Below the pieces are notes generated by a model, which saw only the letters and a program-made list of their open reading frames with translations, did not search any database and was not told the DNA's origin. From Melastoma dodecandrum (taxonomy: Eukaryota; Streptophyta; Magnoliopsida; Myrtales; Melastomataceae): 64,000 bases of DNA. Positions 53,641-64,000 of this stretch are shown piece after piece. Each line of letters starts with the position of its first letter. Within the stretch, counting starts at the first letter, position 1. A program made the translations under genes and the position numbers. The stretch is taken from positions 1,984,001 to 2,048,000 of the forward strand of contig JARUPY010000189.1 in NCBI GenBank assembly GCA_029817715.1, given 5' to 3'.

Positions 53641-54566
53641 TCATTCGTTGATGCCTTTTCTATATTATTCTTATGATAGTGACTTAATTTATAAGATTTC
53701 TCACTCGTTGAGAACATGTGTAATTGCGATAAAACTTTAGCTGTCACTCAGGCCGAGCCACTTTGGTAGCCGAACAACCAGAGCACAAACCTAAAGCAAC
53801 TCATCCGGATGCACGTGCCCATGAAGTACCTCACCTGTCACTACAAGCGAGCTGTTTTGACAGCCAAACGCTCACAACACAAATATAACTTCACTTGAAT
53901 AAAATATAGAAATAACGAAGGGTGAAGGACGGAGGTGTTGGTACTTCAATTTTCTGTCCGCCCCTTGGGTTTTCTACCCTCAATTCCTCCATCCACCTCC
54001 TTCGCTGAGTTGAAAGGGTTGTTTCCTTTCAAGAACTGTCCTCTTAACGTCCTTGGGCTGCCTATTGGCCGATTCCTTTGTTGGAGACGCTTACTCGTGC
54101 TCCCTACTCCATTGCCCCTTTGCTCGCTCTTTCGTTTAACCTCGATGCAAGCGTCCTGTAGATTGACACAGAGGTTACCGATGATCCCGTCGTAGTCAAT
54201 ATGAGTAGTAGAGTTGAGAAATTGCGAGCAGAACTCGAGGAGTTCGATGAACAAAGAGCATACTGAAGAAAATGGAGGCGGACGAGGAATTATTGGAGTT
54301 ATTGAGCTTGTAGACACACATCCAAGATTCCAGAACATCCCGAGGGGGTGGGTCTATGCTATTTTATTTCCCATTCCACGCTTGTGTCAATAAAGTTTCT
54401 GTCAGTTTTTAGGTGACCGCATGTAATACTAACCCTTGAAACAACTGCAGAAACACCCTAGGAGTAAACCAGGGATCGTAGTTGAATATGCTTTCGAAAA
54501 GCTCCCTTGCTGACGAGAATCGATGTGCACAAGTATTTGGTGTTTGGGCTTTGGATTTGCATATCA
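53641..54566. other. Intergenic between Copia fragments
   Basis: No recognisable gene. The frames present have no domain I can name; probably decayed repeats. Confidence 0.4.
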
Positions 54567-55206
54567 TGTAATAATTTTGTTTTAATAAAGTTATTATTAT
54601 TTTATTTTCGTCCCATCTTTCCGTACGTGTCATATTTATCCTTTCGCGTCATGTCTTTTCGTATTCGTTGTACTGATAGCGTCATGTATATCGAGACACA
54701 TCATACTTATCCGACAGCATTACATATATCGAGAATTTAATAAAACAGGCTGTAATAAAAGACGATAAGTCTACTTTGGTAATGTGATCACTACAGTTAT
54801 TTCGACTTTGCGCATTTCTTATTTTAATTGATGTGGTTGACGGGTCGGTATATGCCTTATTATCATTTTGATCAGTTGATGGATAAAATCCAAAAGGAAA
54901 AGGTTATTATGATGGCTAGATCCTTCTCCCACTCCTTTATTCATATTATTATATTATATATAGTTTTACTATATAAAATGGATCAACGTTATCGTTTCAA
55001 TATAACGGTTCATTGAATTCCTTGCTGATCCATCTGGTTGAGCTGTATAGAAAGGAGAAAGGAGAGAAGGCCTAGTCGCATCTCCAAGATTATCCATGAT
55101 GGCACAAACAATTATGTTTTAGTTTAATTTTCGTTCGATAATCGTATTATTCGTGTATGATTCTGGAATTAATTCGATTAACGGAAGTTATTCGAATCCC
55201 AATAAG
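54567..55206 (+). mobile_element. Copia 5' LTR with primer site, plus strand, related to the LTR at 52060-52205
   Basis: Begins about TGTAATAATTTTGTTTTA and ends just before a primer-binding site (TGTTATCAGAGCGGTA at 55207, a one-base variant of TGGTATCAGAGC). The first 100 bp align with the reverse complement of 52085-52180 (shared CCGTACG, ATCCTTTCGCGTC, TCTTTTCGTATT), so the two belong to one family in opposite orientation. Downstream sequence to about 55470 contains a stretch like the start of Copia RT (CKWIFKT near 55316), suggesting an internal deletion. Confidence 0.7.
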
Positions 55207-55510
55207 TGTTATCAGAGCGGTAAACGTGAACTTAAGATTCCAACATGTGGAATATATGGCATAGAATAATATATGAGAGTTTTTCGAATTGCCTGTTGAA
55301 CAAAAGACAGATAATTGTAAATGGATTTTTAAAACAAGAGACATGTCCAAAGGGTGTGAAATATGTGATGTGGATGGTGCCTAAGGATACCTTGGTTCCT
55401 TGAAAGGTCCGATAGGGCGACCATGTCGATGATTGCCGATCATTGTGGGACGCCCGGGATGCCCCAAGCACAATAAGAGAGGTTTATTTGGCGAGGAGGC
55501 AAACAAGTTT

Positions 55511-56147
55511 CTAAGCTATCAAGGATTCGATTAAGATTTTTCGGTGACCTTTACTGTTAATAGAAAGTATCATGGGCAGCACGCATTCAATATCTGTTTT
55601 CGTCTTGCACAGCGTGCAAAAATAGAAAGCGCCATGGTCAGGATCTTTCCTCTGCTCAAAGATTCTGCAGTAGTACTCGCCTGAGTCATCCAGTATGACA
55701 TTCTCATATAGGACTAACTTATCTATGTGATGCTGGAATTTCAGTACCCTAGGCAGAGGCAGGCAGTCTTGATGGAGGTTGAAGTTACAAGGCACTCACC
55801 AATAGGGCACCGTTTCACCACTTGTGACAGAGATTGCACTTGAGGCACACGATTTCTTCAAAGTGAGCGAGTCTATTCTCATGAAGATGGTGTTTTAAGG
55901 TTAGCTCTCGGGAGGAGCAAGTGCCACAGAAGTAGAATTCGCACTCAGCAGAAATAAGCAAGGTTCGTATATTCTCCGGCAAGCATTGTACCGGAACTCC
56001 CTCAGACTGTGATACCCTCTCATGCGGAGGGCAAGTGGAAGTTTCGGGTGAAATGGGTGTTGTATATTCAATGATAACTCTGTTTACAAAATAAAGCCAT
56101 TTCGGGGCATAATGTTGGTAAAACCCGTTGGATTGACGAAAAACCAC
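55511..56147 (-). pseudogene. DC1 (cysteine/histidine-rich C1) domain protein, decayed
   Basis: Minus-strand frames 56147-55815 and 55795-55511 give FYFCGTCSSREL, HHLHENRL, IVCLKCNLCHKW, then CNFNLHQDCLPLPRVLKF, GEYYCRIFEQRK and FYFCTLCKT. These are the zinc-binding C/H spacing of plant DC1 domains. A stop and a frame change separate the halves near 55805. DC1 proteins are a large plant family with roles in stress and hormone responses; this copy looks broken. Confidence 0.72.
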
Positions 56148-56184
56148 AAATGGATTCTATGGTTGATAATCGAAGCACAACGGT

Positions 56185-56470
56185 GAAGTTCAGTCGAAAT
56201 TTGACTAAGTCTTAATCAAAGGAAACGTTTCAGTCGAAATTTAGCTAAGTTTAGTCGAAGGAAAGAATTTCAATCGAAGTTTCAGACTTAGCCAAATTTC
56301 AGTCGAAGTTATAGACTTAGTCAAATTTCAGTCGATGTTCTAAACTTAGCCAAATTTCAGTCGAAGTTATAGACTTAGTCAAATTTCAGTCGATGTTCTA
56401 AACTTAGCCAAATTTCAGTCGAAGCTCCAAGACTTAGCCAATTTCCAATCGAAGTTCTATGAAGACTTAT
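56185..56470 (+). repeat. 29-bp minisatellite with 58-bp higher-order unit
   Basis: Units of the type AAATTTCAGTCGAAGTTATA plus GACTTAGTC alternate with a variant (CGATGTTCTAAACTTAGCC), giving a 58-bp dimer period (AGTCGAAGTT at 56301 and 56359). More diverged units flank the core. It lies just upstream of the DC1 pseudogene. Confidence 0.88.
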
Positions 56471-56724
56471 TCGAAATATGTTAAGTGTGCAGTTGGTTTT
56501 AATTTAATATGTGCAAAATGTGTCTAGCCGTTATGATAGTAGTTATGTTAACAGTTATTGTCAAAATAAGATCAAGTTTTAGTATAAATATGGGTTAGTC
56601 TCTTGTAATAACACACACGACAATCATTCAAAAACCCCGAATGACTACTTAGTTGTCTTCTTATACTCTGTTTTCCAAAAATGGAAGTACTTATGTTCTT
56701 GCATTGAAGTTCTTTATTGCATTA

Positions 56725-56967
56725 TTAGTTTAAAAGTCTTGGCGACCACTTTACTTTACATTCACTCTTGTCTTCCGTCAAATATCGCAACGTGTTGTTC
56801 CACTCGCAATCAAACTCCATACCGGACTTGTGAAGGACTTGACGAGAACTGAAAACCCCATAAAAGTAACCAGGGCCATCTGTAATTTCCCCACAAGCAA
56901 AACACTTTGTCAGTCCATGATCGTGCATAAAATGTTTACAAGGAGCTGATCCCTCCACCTCTTTCAT
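56725..56967 (-). pseudogene. DC1-like fragment
   Basis: Minus strand: CKHFMHDHGLTKCFACGEITDG and FDCEWNNTLRYLTEDKSECK. The C/H pattern is DC1-like with GPGYFYGV, a typical DC1 phrase. It may be another piece of the gene at 55511-56147, separated by the minisatellite. Confidence 0.6.
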
Positions 56968-57604
56968 GTATTCTTTGAAAAAATAGAGTCATGCCCGTTA
57001 ACCTTATACTGACAAAGTAATCGCACCTTTCGCACGAATACCTTAAAATGTTCTTACTTTCATCCTATAGGTCCCGCGAAAACCTTGAACAAACTCCAGA
57101 ACTGCATGGCTCGCATTGACTGCGATGACCTTTAACCACTGGCTTGAGATGGTGATCGGGGTAAGAGGTTGCCAAACCTGCGGTTGCTGGCACATCTCGA
57201 AACATCTCTCGAAAAGAAAAAAACCAATAGTCGACACATCCGTACAGCTCTCACGTCACTATCCTAGAGCAACCTCTGCATTGAGCGTCATCTTTCATTT
57301 CCTTCTTATGCAACCGCCTAAGGGGATGCTTATGTGCGGAAGTTTTGAATTCACCGGGGGCATCACTCTTTTTGCAGACGATATATCATGCCATACTGAT
57401 CGTTAGCATTGGACAGTGGAAGCCTCGGCTGGTAGAACGAAATACGGGCTAGGGTGAGAGGGTGCGGTTGGTTGTGCACGAGGGGAGCTGGACCTGCAAG
57501 GGAAGCTTGGCACAAGTTCTGTGAAACCAAACAGAACGATGATTTTGGGTTGTAATAGTAACAGAAAAAGAGCGGGGAGTTGGTCTATGGTCGAGATTCA
57601 GTAG

Positions 57605-58096
57605 TCAGAAAGTGAGTAATTTTGGTAGAATTTGCATTCTCGTTGCAGCAGGTATGACCTTTGATTCAAGCAAGCATTCACAACCCGCACATAGTACAAA
57701 AACACAGAGCCGGCTCAGATCATGCAGGTTGAGCTCGTGTTGGTGGTGGGCATGGTGGAGGGCCTGGAAGGCCTTCTCTAACGGCTCCCCGGGGGTTAGG
57801 TCGAGGAATCTCAGCTGGTCGGCGGAGAAGAAGCTCATGACGCCCTCGAGAAATGGCAGCTCTCAAGCTCGTCTATCGCCATGGTGATGTGCGTGGTCGT
57901 GCTGGCCTCGACGACAGTCGACGATGTTCGCTTCGGAAGTGACCGCGGACAAGCCGGATCCAAACACGTCGGAAATCTCTGGCACTACGAGCAACTGGTA
58001 CCCGGAGGATTCGTTGAATGTTTGGTCGCCGTATGAAATGAAAAGAAGAGAGAGAGTGAGAAAAGACAGCAGACAAACACCCTCAAGCGGAAGCAC
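57605..58096 (-). other. Unrecognised minus-strand frames
   Basis: Two consecutive frames (58096-57863 and 57838-57605). One ends in a His-rich stretch (HDHAHHHGDRR); the other begins MSFFSADQLRFLDLTPGE. They look coding in composition (GC-rich) but match no family I recognise. They could be exons of a gene or a pseudogene. Confidence 0.25.
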
Positions 58097-58179
58097 TTAC
58101 GGATGCCATCGACGATGCCTTCGGAAGTGAGCAAGAACGCAGGAGCACAAAGAGAGCTTGAACGCTGAAAAAGATAAAT

Positions 58180-59415
58180 TGACAATATGTCTGTCTATAG
58201 AGAGGTGTTTTGTACAATACCTAAGAACAAGTATTTATACTAAGCTAGACTTACGTATATACGGTAAAGTAATATTACACATATATTACGTTTCCTTTGA
58301 TGCCGGTCCTCTTGGAATATCTTCTTTCCACCTTGGCAACAATCTCCTTCCAGATCCTGGGATCATCTGGAGCCTTCCTTAACAGCTAAGTCGACCGATC
58401 ACATTGCTCATTGGCCTTCGCCGTAGAGTTTCCTCGCTCGCCCAACTCACTGTCGCTTGTAGCTTCCGCTGTCCCTTGTCGCCCGTCGCCTGGTAACCCT
58501 GTCACTTGGTGACTGTTTCGCCCAACAAGCCTTCGTCTGGTGTGTTTCTGTTGTCACCTCCTTACTGGATTTCTGTCATTTGGGCCTGTATTCTGGACCG
58601 TTGATCCACAGACGAGACCGAGATCAGTGGCCTAGAATTTATGTTGTTAAAGAGACGCAACCATTTCCTGCAACCAGCCTGGCCCCCCTCTGCACCTACG
58701 CAAGAAGCGGGATGGGTGATGTTCCGGGCAGTGCTGCGATGGCATCGGGAAGCTCAACAATGCAGCCAACACTACCCCAGACTGAAGAGCCGCGTGCAGC
58801 TGCATGAAGACGGCCCGCCAGCAACCTCAAGGATATTAACTTCGATGTCGTCTTCAACATCCCAGGCAAGTGCAGGGTCGACATAGCTCAGCCGCAGCAC
58901 CGACTGCAACTGGTAAAATATAAAAAAAAAAAACATCGGATTCCTTCCCCGGCTGTCCGGATCATTATTACATCCATTGCATTACCTTAACTCCGACTGT
59001 TTCGTGGCAATCTTTGCAGCGTGAACTGATCAGGGCACTCCTGAAATCATGTAATATCATGGCGCTTAAGAAGGCAGAGGGGGAAGGGGAATGCTTTTAT
59101 TTTGTCTCATGAATAAAACGTGCATGAGGAAAGTTATGTACCAAATGATACTAACATTTTAGTATGAATCATAGAGATTAGATTAAAAGAACATATAGAA
59201 CATCTTGTAGATTAAATTAATTTTATTACACCATTCCATCATCCATTTATTCCAACATTAACAAGCTTTTCCATTGAAACCTCGAACTATAAAAAAAGAA
59301 GCCCAGGCGAATATTTGCATTGTCTGTCTGAGGCATTTTCATGGGCAAATATAAGTTGCCGCTCTTCTATTCCTACCCAAGGCGAACAGCCCTCGAGGTC
59401 TCCTGGTGGCCGCAT
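58180..59415. other. Intergenic, downstream of INT1
   Basis: Short frames only; the last 300 bp should include the INT1 3' UTR. Codons near 58830-58915 (FDVVFNIPGKCRVDIAQPQ) look like a gene fragment but were not identified. Confidence 0.4.
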
Positions 59416-62400
59416 TCAAGCCCCGGCATCGTCATTGAGCAGGCCCCTCCCTTCCCTGACTTGCCGACCGGGACCGGGACCGGCGCTTCCCCATGCTCTC
59501 TCTATCCAGATCTTCCCCACCTCTTCAAACGTCAAACCTTTTGTCTCCGGCACAAAGGCCAGCACGAAGATGATAGCCACAACAGCAATCCCGGCTAGGA
59601 TCAGGAATGTCGGGCCCGTCCCTATACTGTCGGCAATTGAGAGGAACGTCTGAGCAACGATAAGGTTCGAAACCCAGTTTACGGTAGCCGACATCCCCCC
59701 GCAGATCCCTCGATACGCCTCTGGGTATATTTCTGAGTTCACAGTCCAGGGTACGGGTCCCATTCCCGGTGAGAAGAAGGCGATGTAGAGGGCGAGTCCC
59801 AGGACGGCCACCCAACCGTAGATCCCGCTGGATGCATCGGCAGACTCTGCAAAGAATGCACCAGACAGGATCACTAGGGACGCTACCACCCCGACTAAGC
59901 TGGCAACGGCCAACTTCTTTCTGCCGACGTGGTCGATTAAGTAAATGCCGACAACAGTCCCAGCAGCATTCATGGCGGCCACGACCAAGGATAAAAGAAG
60001 GGCAAGCTGGTTGGAACGGAAGCCAGCCAGCTGGACGATAGTCGGGCTGTAATACATAACAGTGTTGATGCCCGTAAACTGCTGGAATGCCTGCATATGT
60101 TTGGAATGTTCTCAGCCATGCCCAACAAAATAATATCAGTGGTACCATATCGCTAGGAGCAAATCGCATCGTTCAACACCAGAGCCAGCTAACTATAAGT
60201 TGTATAGATAAAAATGAAGTCCTATTATTACCTGAAGCCCTGCTCCAGCTAAAAATGCAAGCCTCAACTCCTTGGACTTGAATACATCCATGTACCTGCT
60301 AGTCTTCTTTCTCTGGTATTCTTCCGCTAACTGAGAAGAAAGATACTCAATTTCATCCTCCAACCTATCCGGTGCATAAATCTTAGAAAGCACCGCAATG
60401 GCTTTCGTTTTATCCCCCTGAGTGTAGAATAAAAGTGTACAATTAAGAAAAACAAATGAAATAAAAATCGGGAAGCTGATTCATTGCAATTGATGATATT
60501 GCAAGAAAACACTGTTTTCGAGAATGTAGGACAAAATGATGACGTTAAGAAGATGAAATCAGACCTTCATGTAAAGCCATCTGGGTGACTCGGGCAGATA
60601 AAGCATTAGGCCGAACTGGACAACAGCCGGAACACCAGATACCCCGAGCATCCACCGCCAAGTTCCAGGAACCTGAACAAGTATTACATAAGTCATGGGA
60701 ATTATCCTTGAAGGAGACGTTGATCCAACATAAGTAAACAAAGAACATAAAGATAGAGGACGAATATATCTTTTCCCAAAATAAGTGGACAAAGAAGCTA
60801 CTGCATATCATCTGAGGAGAGGTGCACCCCGTCTATCACTCATGGATCTTGCTCTTACTCTTATGACTAAGTACAAGGGATGATGATAGCAAACTGAAAA
60901 TAATAATAGACTATGTTTTGATAATCTAACATTTAAAAGCAGTGTTGCTATTAATGAGCTGATCATTCTGAACAGGAAGGATATGCTTGAAAGACAATAA
61001 GCACAAAATAACATGCATAAAGAATATCAAGGATGTCTGACCTCCGTGAAAGCAAGGTTTACGAGGTAGGAAAGAAATTGTCCGCCAGTTATCATGAGCA
61101 CATTAGTGCTCACCAGTCCTCCCCGTATTTCAGATGGTGAAGCTTCTGCGATGTATACAGGAGCAGTCACAGATGCAACACCAACACCAAGTCCAACCAG
61201 TAGACGCCCAATAATGAGGACATAAGGATCAGGTGCTGCAGCCATGGCAACTGATCCAACGGCGAAAACAACGTCTGCTAAAAGGGTAGCCTTTTTGCGG
61301 CCAAATACATCATTAATCCAACCCCCTGTTGCAGCTCCAAACATTGCTCCCACTAAGGCCATGCTCACAATTGTCTCCTGGCAAACTCAGACAGGTGAGA
61401 CAACTACTTCCGTTACTGAAAGGTAGCACACCTAGAGATTGAGATTTCTCAATTGTACGTCTCCTAGTGATTTTTCCACTGACAGTTTTGGAATCATTTT
61501 TAATTGTCCATGGAAACTAAGTTTCAAAGGAGAGCTGTCTACATAATGTACATTACATTCCACTATTCGGCTTTACCTGTAGGAAACTACTGCTGGCCAC
61601 TGCCTCGAAATCATCCTTAATATACAAGAGAGCCCCAGATATGACCCCTGCAAGGAAAAACGTAATGAGAAGCATCGAGAAGTGGCAGCCAGTTTCTAGG
61701 ATAAACCGTGGATAGAAAAATCACATGTCATAGCATGCCTGCTTCATCCAGTTATAGGAAACTCAGAAACAGCTGCCACAGTTTCACTTCTTCATAAAAT
61801 TATCATGATGAAGATTAACACCAGTTGTAATATCTATTTTGGTCCATAAAAGATCAACAAATGAATTTCACAGTGTATTAAAATGCAGAATCTACTATTT
61901 AAAATCCATAGAAAACAGGGCAGGCATGTTGCCGCTCTAACTTGCATCATCGTCTCGTCTAATTGCAAGACATCAGCCAGAAGGTTATCATATAATAGAT
62001 GATCAAACAAAGTAATGGTACTTTTGTTGTCTAGATGTCATTTCAGTGAGGGATTCCTTCCGGCAGATTTTACGACCTTGTCACGTGTATCTAATAGTAA
62101 AGCTAAATGAAATGCCGAAGAGAAGCTGATATAAAAGAAAAGCAACCTAAGTGATTACCCGAGTGTATCCGAATTATGCTCAGCCAATAAACTGGTCGGT
62201 CTCCTTACTGAAGAAGGCAATGGCAAGCGCATCTTCAGCCATTGTCAACAACACGTAATTGACAGAAAATAAATACACCAATAACACAACAGGTCGCACA
62301 TATTCATAAACACATCAGAATATCAAGAGAAAATGGTTTTTGTTTTTTATTTTTTTATTTTTTTTTTTGGGGGGGGGGGGGGGGGGTTCGAAGCCGATAG

Positions 62401-62871
62401 ACGGACAGCCATTGCTACAAAATTACAGAAGTAGAGAATTAGGCTGCAGACCACGATGCAAACAATGTCGGGGGGGGGGGGGGGGGGGGGGGGAACTTTT
62501 AACCCCACAACCACCTCCTTTTCCTTTAAACAAAAAATTCTATGAGAAATCAACTGGCAAAATCATTCAGTTAATCATGCTCATTAAGCACCCCAACTGT
62601 ACAAAACCCAACCCAATTCCTCTAACAAGAATAGCATCCTGGGTATCATATCAACGTCCTATGAATACCTAACGCCAACAACAACCAATCACTCAAAATG
62701 CAGCCAAAAAGAAAAGAAGAGGGGGGCACCTGTGTCATAACCGAAGAGCAGGCCCCCGATGCCGGCGATCACGGTCAAGCCGAGGACATAGGTATTGCTA
62801 AAGAAGGTCATTTTACGCTCAGGGTACAAGTTCAAGTACCCAGAACTCCCCGGCATCGACCCCATCGCCAT
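59416..62871 (-). CDS. INT1: Inositol transporter INT1-like (MFS sugar transporter family)
   Basis: Myo-inositol/H+ symporter, tonoplast in Arabidopsis. Six exons, minus, in phase: 62871-62730, 61647-61577, 61377-61042, 60672-60565, 60417-60232, 60090-59416; 505 residues against about 509 for Arabidopsis INT1. Seen: [15 protein letters not shown] start, [10 protein letters not shown] in helix 1, [14 protein letters not shown], loop motif [45 protein letters not shown] in helix 7, [15 protein letters not shown] and the terminal [16 protein letters not shown]. Start M at 62871 ([11 protein letters not shown]) was chosen over an in-frame ATG 48 bp upstream because INT1 proteins begin close to PGSSGY. 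The C-terminal tail is slightly divergent and short. Intron 1 contains two long poly-G runs. Confidence 0.95.
62369..62386 (+). repeat. Poly-G run 1 in INT1 intron 1
   Basis: 18 consecutive G, preceded by a T-rich run; on the INT1 transcript strand this is poly-C. Confidence 0.85.
62470..62493 (+). repeat. Poly-G run 2 in INT1 intron 1
   Basis: 24 consecutive G, 84 bp from the first run. Exact length may be affected by assembly error. Confidence 0.85.
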
Positions 62872-62939
62872 CTTCCCCAAGACCCAGAAGCAGTTTTTGT
62901 CTTTTTGCAGATTAAACAAAAGAAGGGGAAGGGAGAGAA

Positions 62940-62975
62940 TTGGGGTTGGGGTTGGGGTTGGGGTTGGGATTGGGA
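62940..62975 (+). repeat. GGGGTT repeats in the INT1 5' leader/promoter
   Basis: Five units of GGGGTT followed by GGGATTGGG. On the transcript strand it is CCCCAA. It can form a G-quadruplex on the non-transcribed side. Pyrimidine-rich leader sequence on the INT1 strand continues to about 63005. Confidence 0.85.
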
Positions 62976-63076
62976 AGGGGGAGGAGAGGAGAGGGGAGGA
63001 GAGGAGGATGATGAAGAGGACAACTCAGGAATGACGGATAATTCCCCCACCACCGCAGCAGAGGAGGGAGTTTAAA

Positions 63077-63278
63077 TGATTTAAAACTCTTTATAATTAA
63101 TTGATATTATTTTTTTTGTAAATATATTTATCGTGAATATTATTTCTTACCATATGTTATTTCTTACCATATATTATGTGTCAGTCAATTTAATTTACGT
63201 GTCAATATTAAAAAATCTTAATATTTTTATTGTATTTCATGAAGAAAATGGAGGTTCCCTTAAGTAAATTCTCGATAA
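63077..63278. other. AT-rich spacer
   Basis: Upstream region between the INT1 leader and the Copia fragment; no feature beyond AT richness and a short repeated TTTCTTACCATAT motif (63147-63174). Confidence 0.5.
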
Positions 63279-64000
63279 ATGAAAAATGCATGTCTCGTAG
63301 ATAACACATCGATGCATACTATTTTGAAATGCAAGAAATTCTTTATCGTCTTGGTAATGAAAGAAATAAGTGTCAATACGATATCTGGAAGTACAAAAAT
63401 CATTGAGGGCTTTGGAAGAGCAAATATCTTATTATCGAAAGGAGCAAATATTTGTGTAGATAATACATTGTATTCCTCTAAGTCTCAGATAAATTTGTAG
63501 AGTTTTAAAGTTATCCGCAGATATGAATATCACGTTGAGACTTCAAGTAAAAATGACAAAGAATATTTGTGTATTACAAGTATCATCTCGGGTAAGAAAT
63601 GTATATTAGAAAAATTACTCGTAGTTTCCTCTGGACTATATTTCACAAATATAAGTGTTGGTGAAATAAATGTGGTTACAAACCAGAAGTTTGTTGACCA
63701 AATATTTTTATTAAATGGCATGATCGATTGGGGCATCTTGGAGCTATAATGATACGAAGAATAATTAATCATTCGTGTGGGTATTAATTGAAAAATCAGA
63801 AGATTTTTCTACCCAATGAATGTTCATGTGCCACTTGTTCCCAAGGGAAGTTAATAATAAGGGCATCACCATCGAAAATCATGGTTAAACCCTTGAAATT
63901 TCTTGAAAGAATACAAGGTGATATATGTGGACCTATTCATCCACCATGTGGACCATTTATATATTTTATGGTATTAATTGACGCGTCCACTAGATGGTCC
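63279..64000 (+). mobile_element. Degenerate Copia gag-pol (protease to integrase), continues beyond the right edge
   Basis: Frames give CLVDNTSMHTILKCKKFF, then NTISGSTKIIEGFGRANILL and YSSKSQINL, the protease region of plant Copia elements with a degraded active site. Then KEYLCITS, SGLYFTNIS and gag-pre-integrase LGH-like sequence. Finally ECSCATCSQGKL, KFLERIQGDICGPIHPPCGP and DASTRWS of the integrase core, with at least three frame changes. No 5' LTR or gag is found to the left, so the copy is truncated. Confidence 0.87.

Noticed and set aside
59416..60281. Plus- and minus-strand alternative frames over INT1 exon 6
   Set aside because: Shadows of the INT1 coding strand with no domain content.
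62940..62975. Interstitial telomere
   Set aside because: The unit is GGGGTT, not the plant TTTAGGG repeat, and it is short and in a gene leader.
62340..63075. Gly/Lys-rich and Pro-rich frames over the INT1 5' end
   Set aside because: Produced by poly-G runs and GGGGTT repeats; INT1 exon 1 on the minus strand explains the region.

Overview
The window looks like a stretch of eudicot plant nuclear genome. It has spliced plant genes with GT-AG introns, plant-type LTR retrotransposons of several lineages, and a TIR-type NBS resistance gene, a class absent from grasses. The order or family cannot be fixed by eye. The sequence alternates small blocks of host genes with transposon-dominated stretches.

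Layout. 1-1625: minus-strand TIR-NBS resistance gene running off the left edge. 1626-5650: gene-poor, with a decayed minus-strand Copia 3' end and a duplicated segment. 5651-26832: a thioredoxin h-type gene whose active-site exon is split by a three-layer nest. The layers are Copia element A (5687-26517, target duplication GTCCC), a Tat/Ogre-like solo LTR B (6306-21904, target duplication GCTGC) inside its gag, and Tat-lineage gypsy element C (7164-20124, twin 1010-bp LTRs) inside B. Element C carries an antisense, apparently six-exon gene with a plant mobile domain (PMD). 27569-41842: three apparently intact plus-strand genes, a PRC-barrel-like protein, a TTC1-like TPR protein and an ALA1-like P4-ATPase. 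A 1.3-kb long-TIR element sits between the last two. 43680-46330: a CCD7 (strigolactone pathway) pseudogene split by a solo LTR. 46424-47175: DUF599 membrane protein, minus strand. 47783-55470: wreckage of an Athila/Tat-like gypsy and at least two related Copia copies facing opposite ways. 55511-56967: decayed DC1-domain sequence with a minisatellite. 59416-62871: inositol transporter INT1, six exons, minus strand. 63279-64000: a degenerate Copia pol running off the right edge.

The functional host genes do not form a pathway. They are housekeeping membrane or trafficking genes (ALA1 lipid flippase, INT1 myo-inositol/H+ symporter, TTC1-like co-chaperone), a probable plastid PRC-barrel protein and a defence receptor. 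Two host genes, thioredoxin h and CCD7, were broken by LTR elements. For both, removing the element and one target-site copy rejoins the exon in frame. Exon boundaries were derived by hand from frame continuity, splice consensus and recalled family alignments, so database confirmation would be useful. No tRNA, rRNA or CRISPR array was seen.
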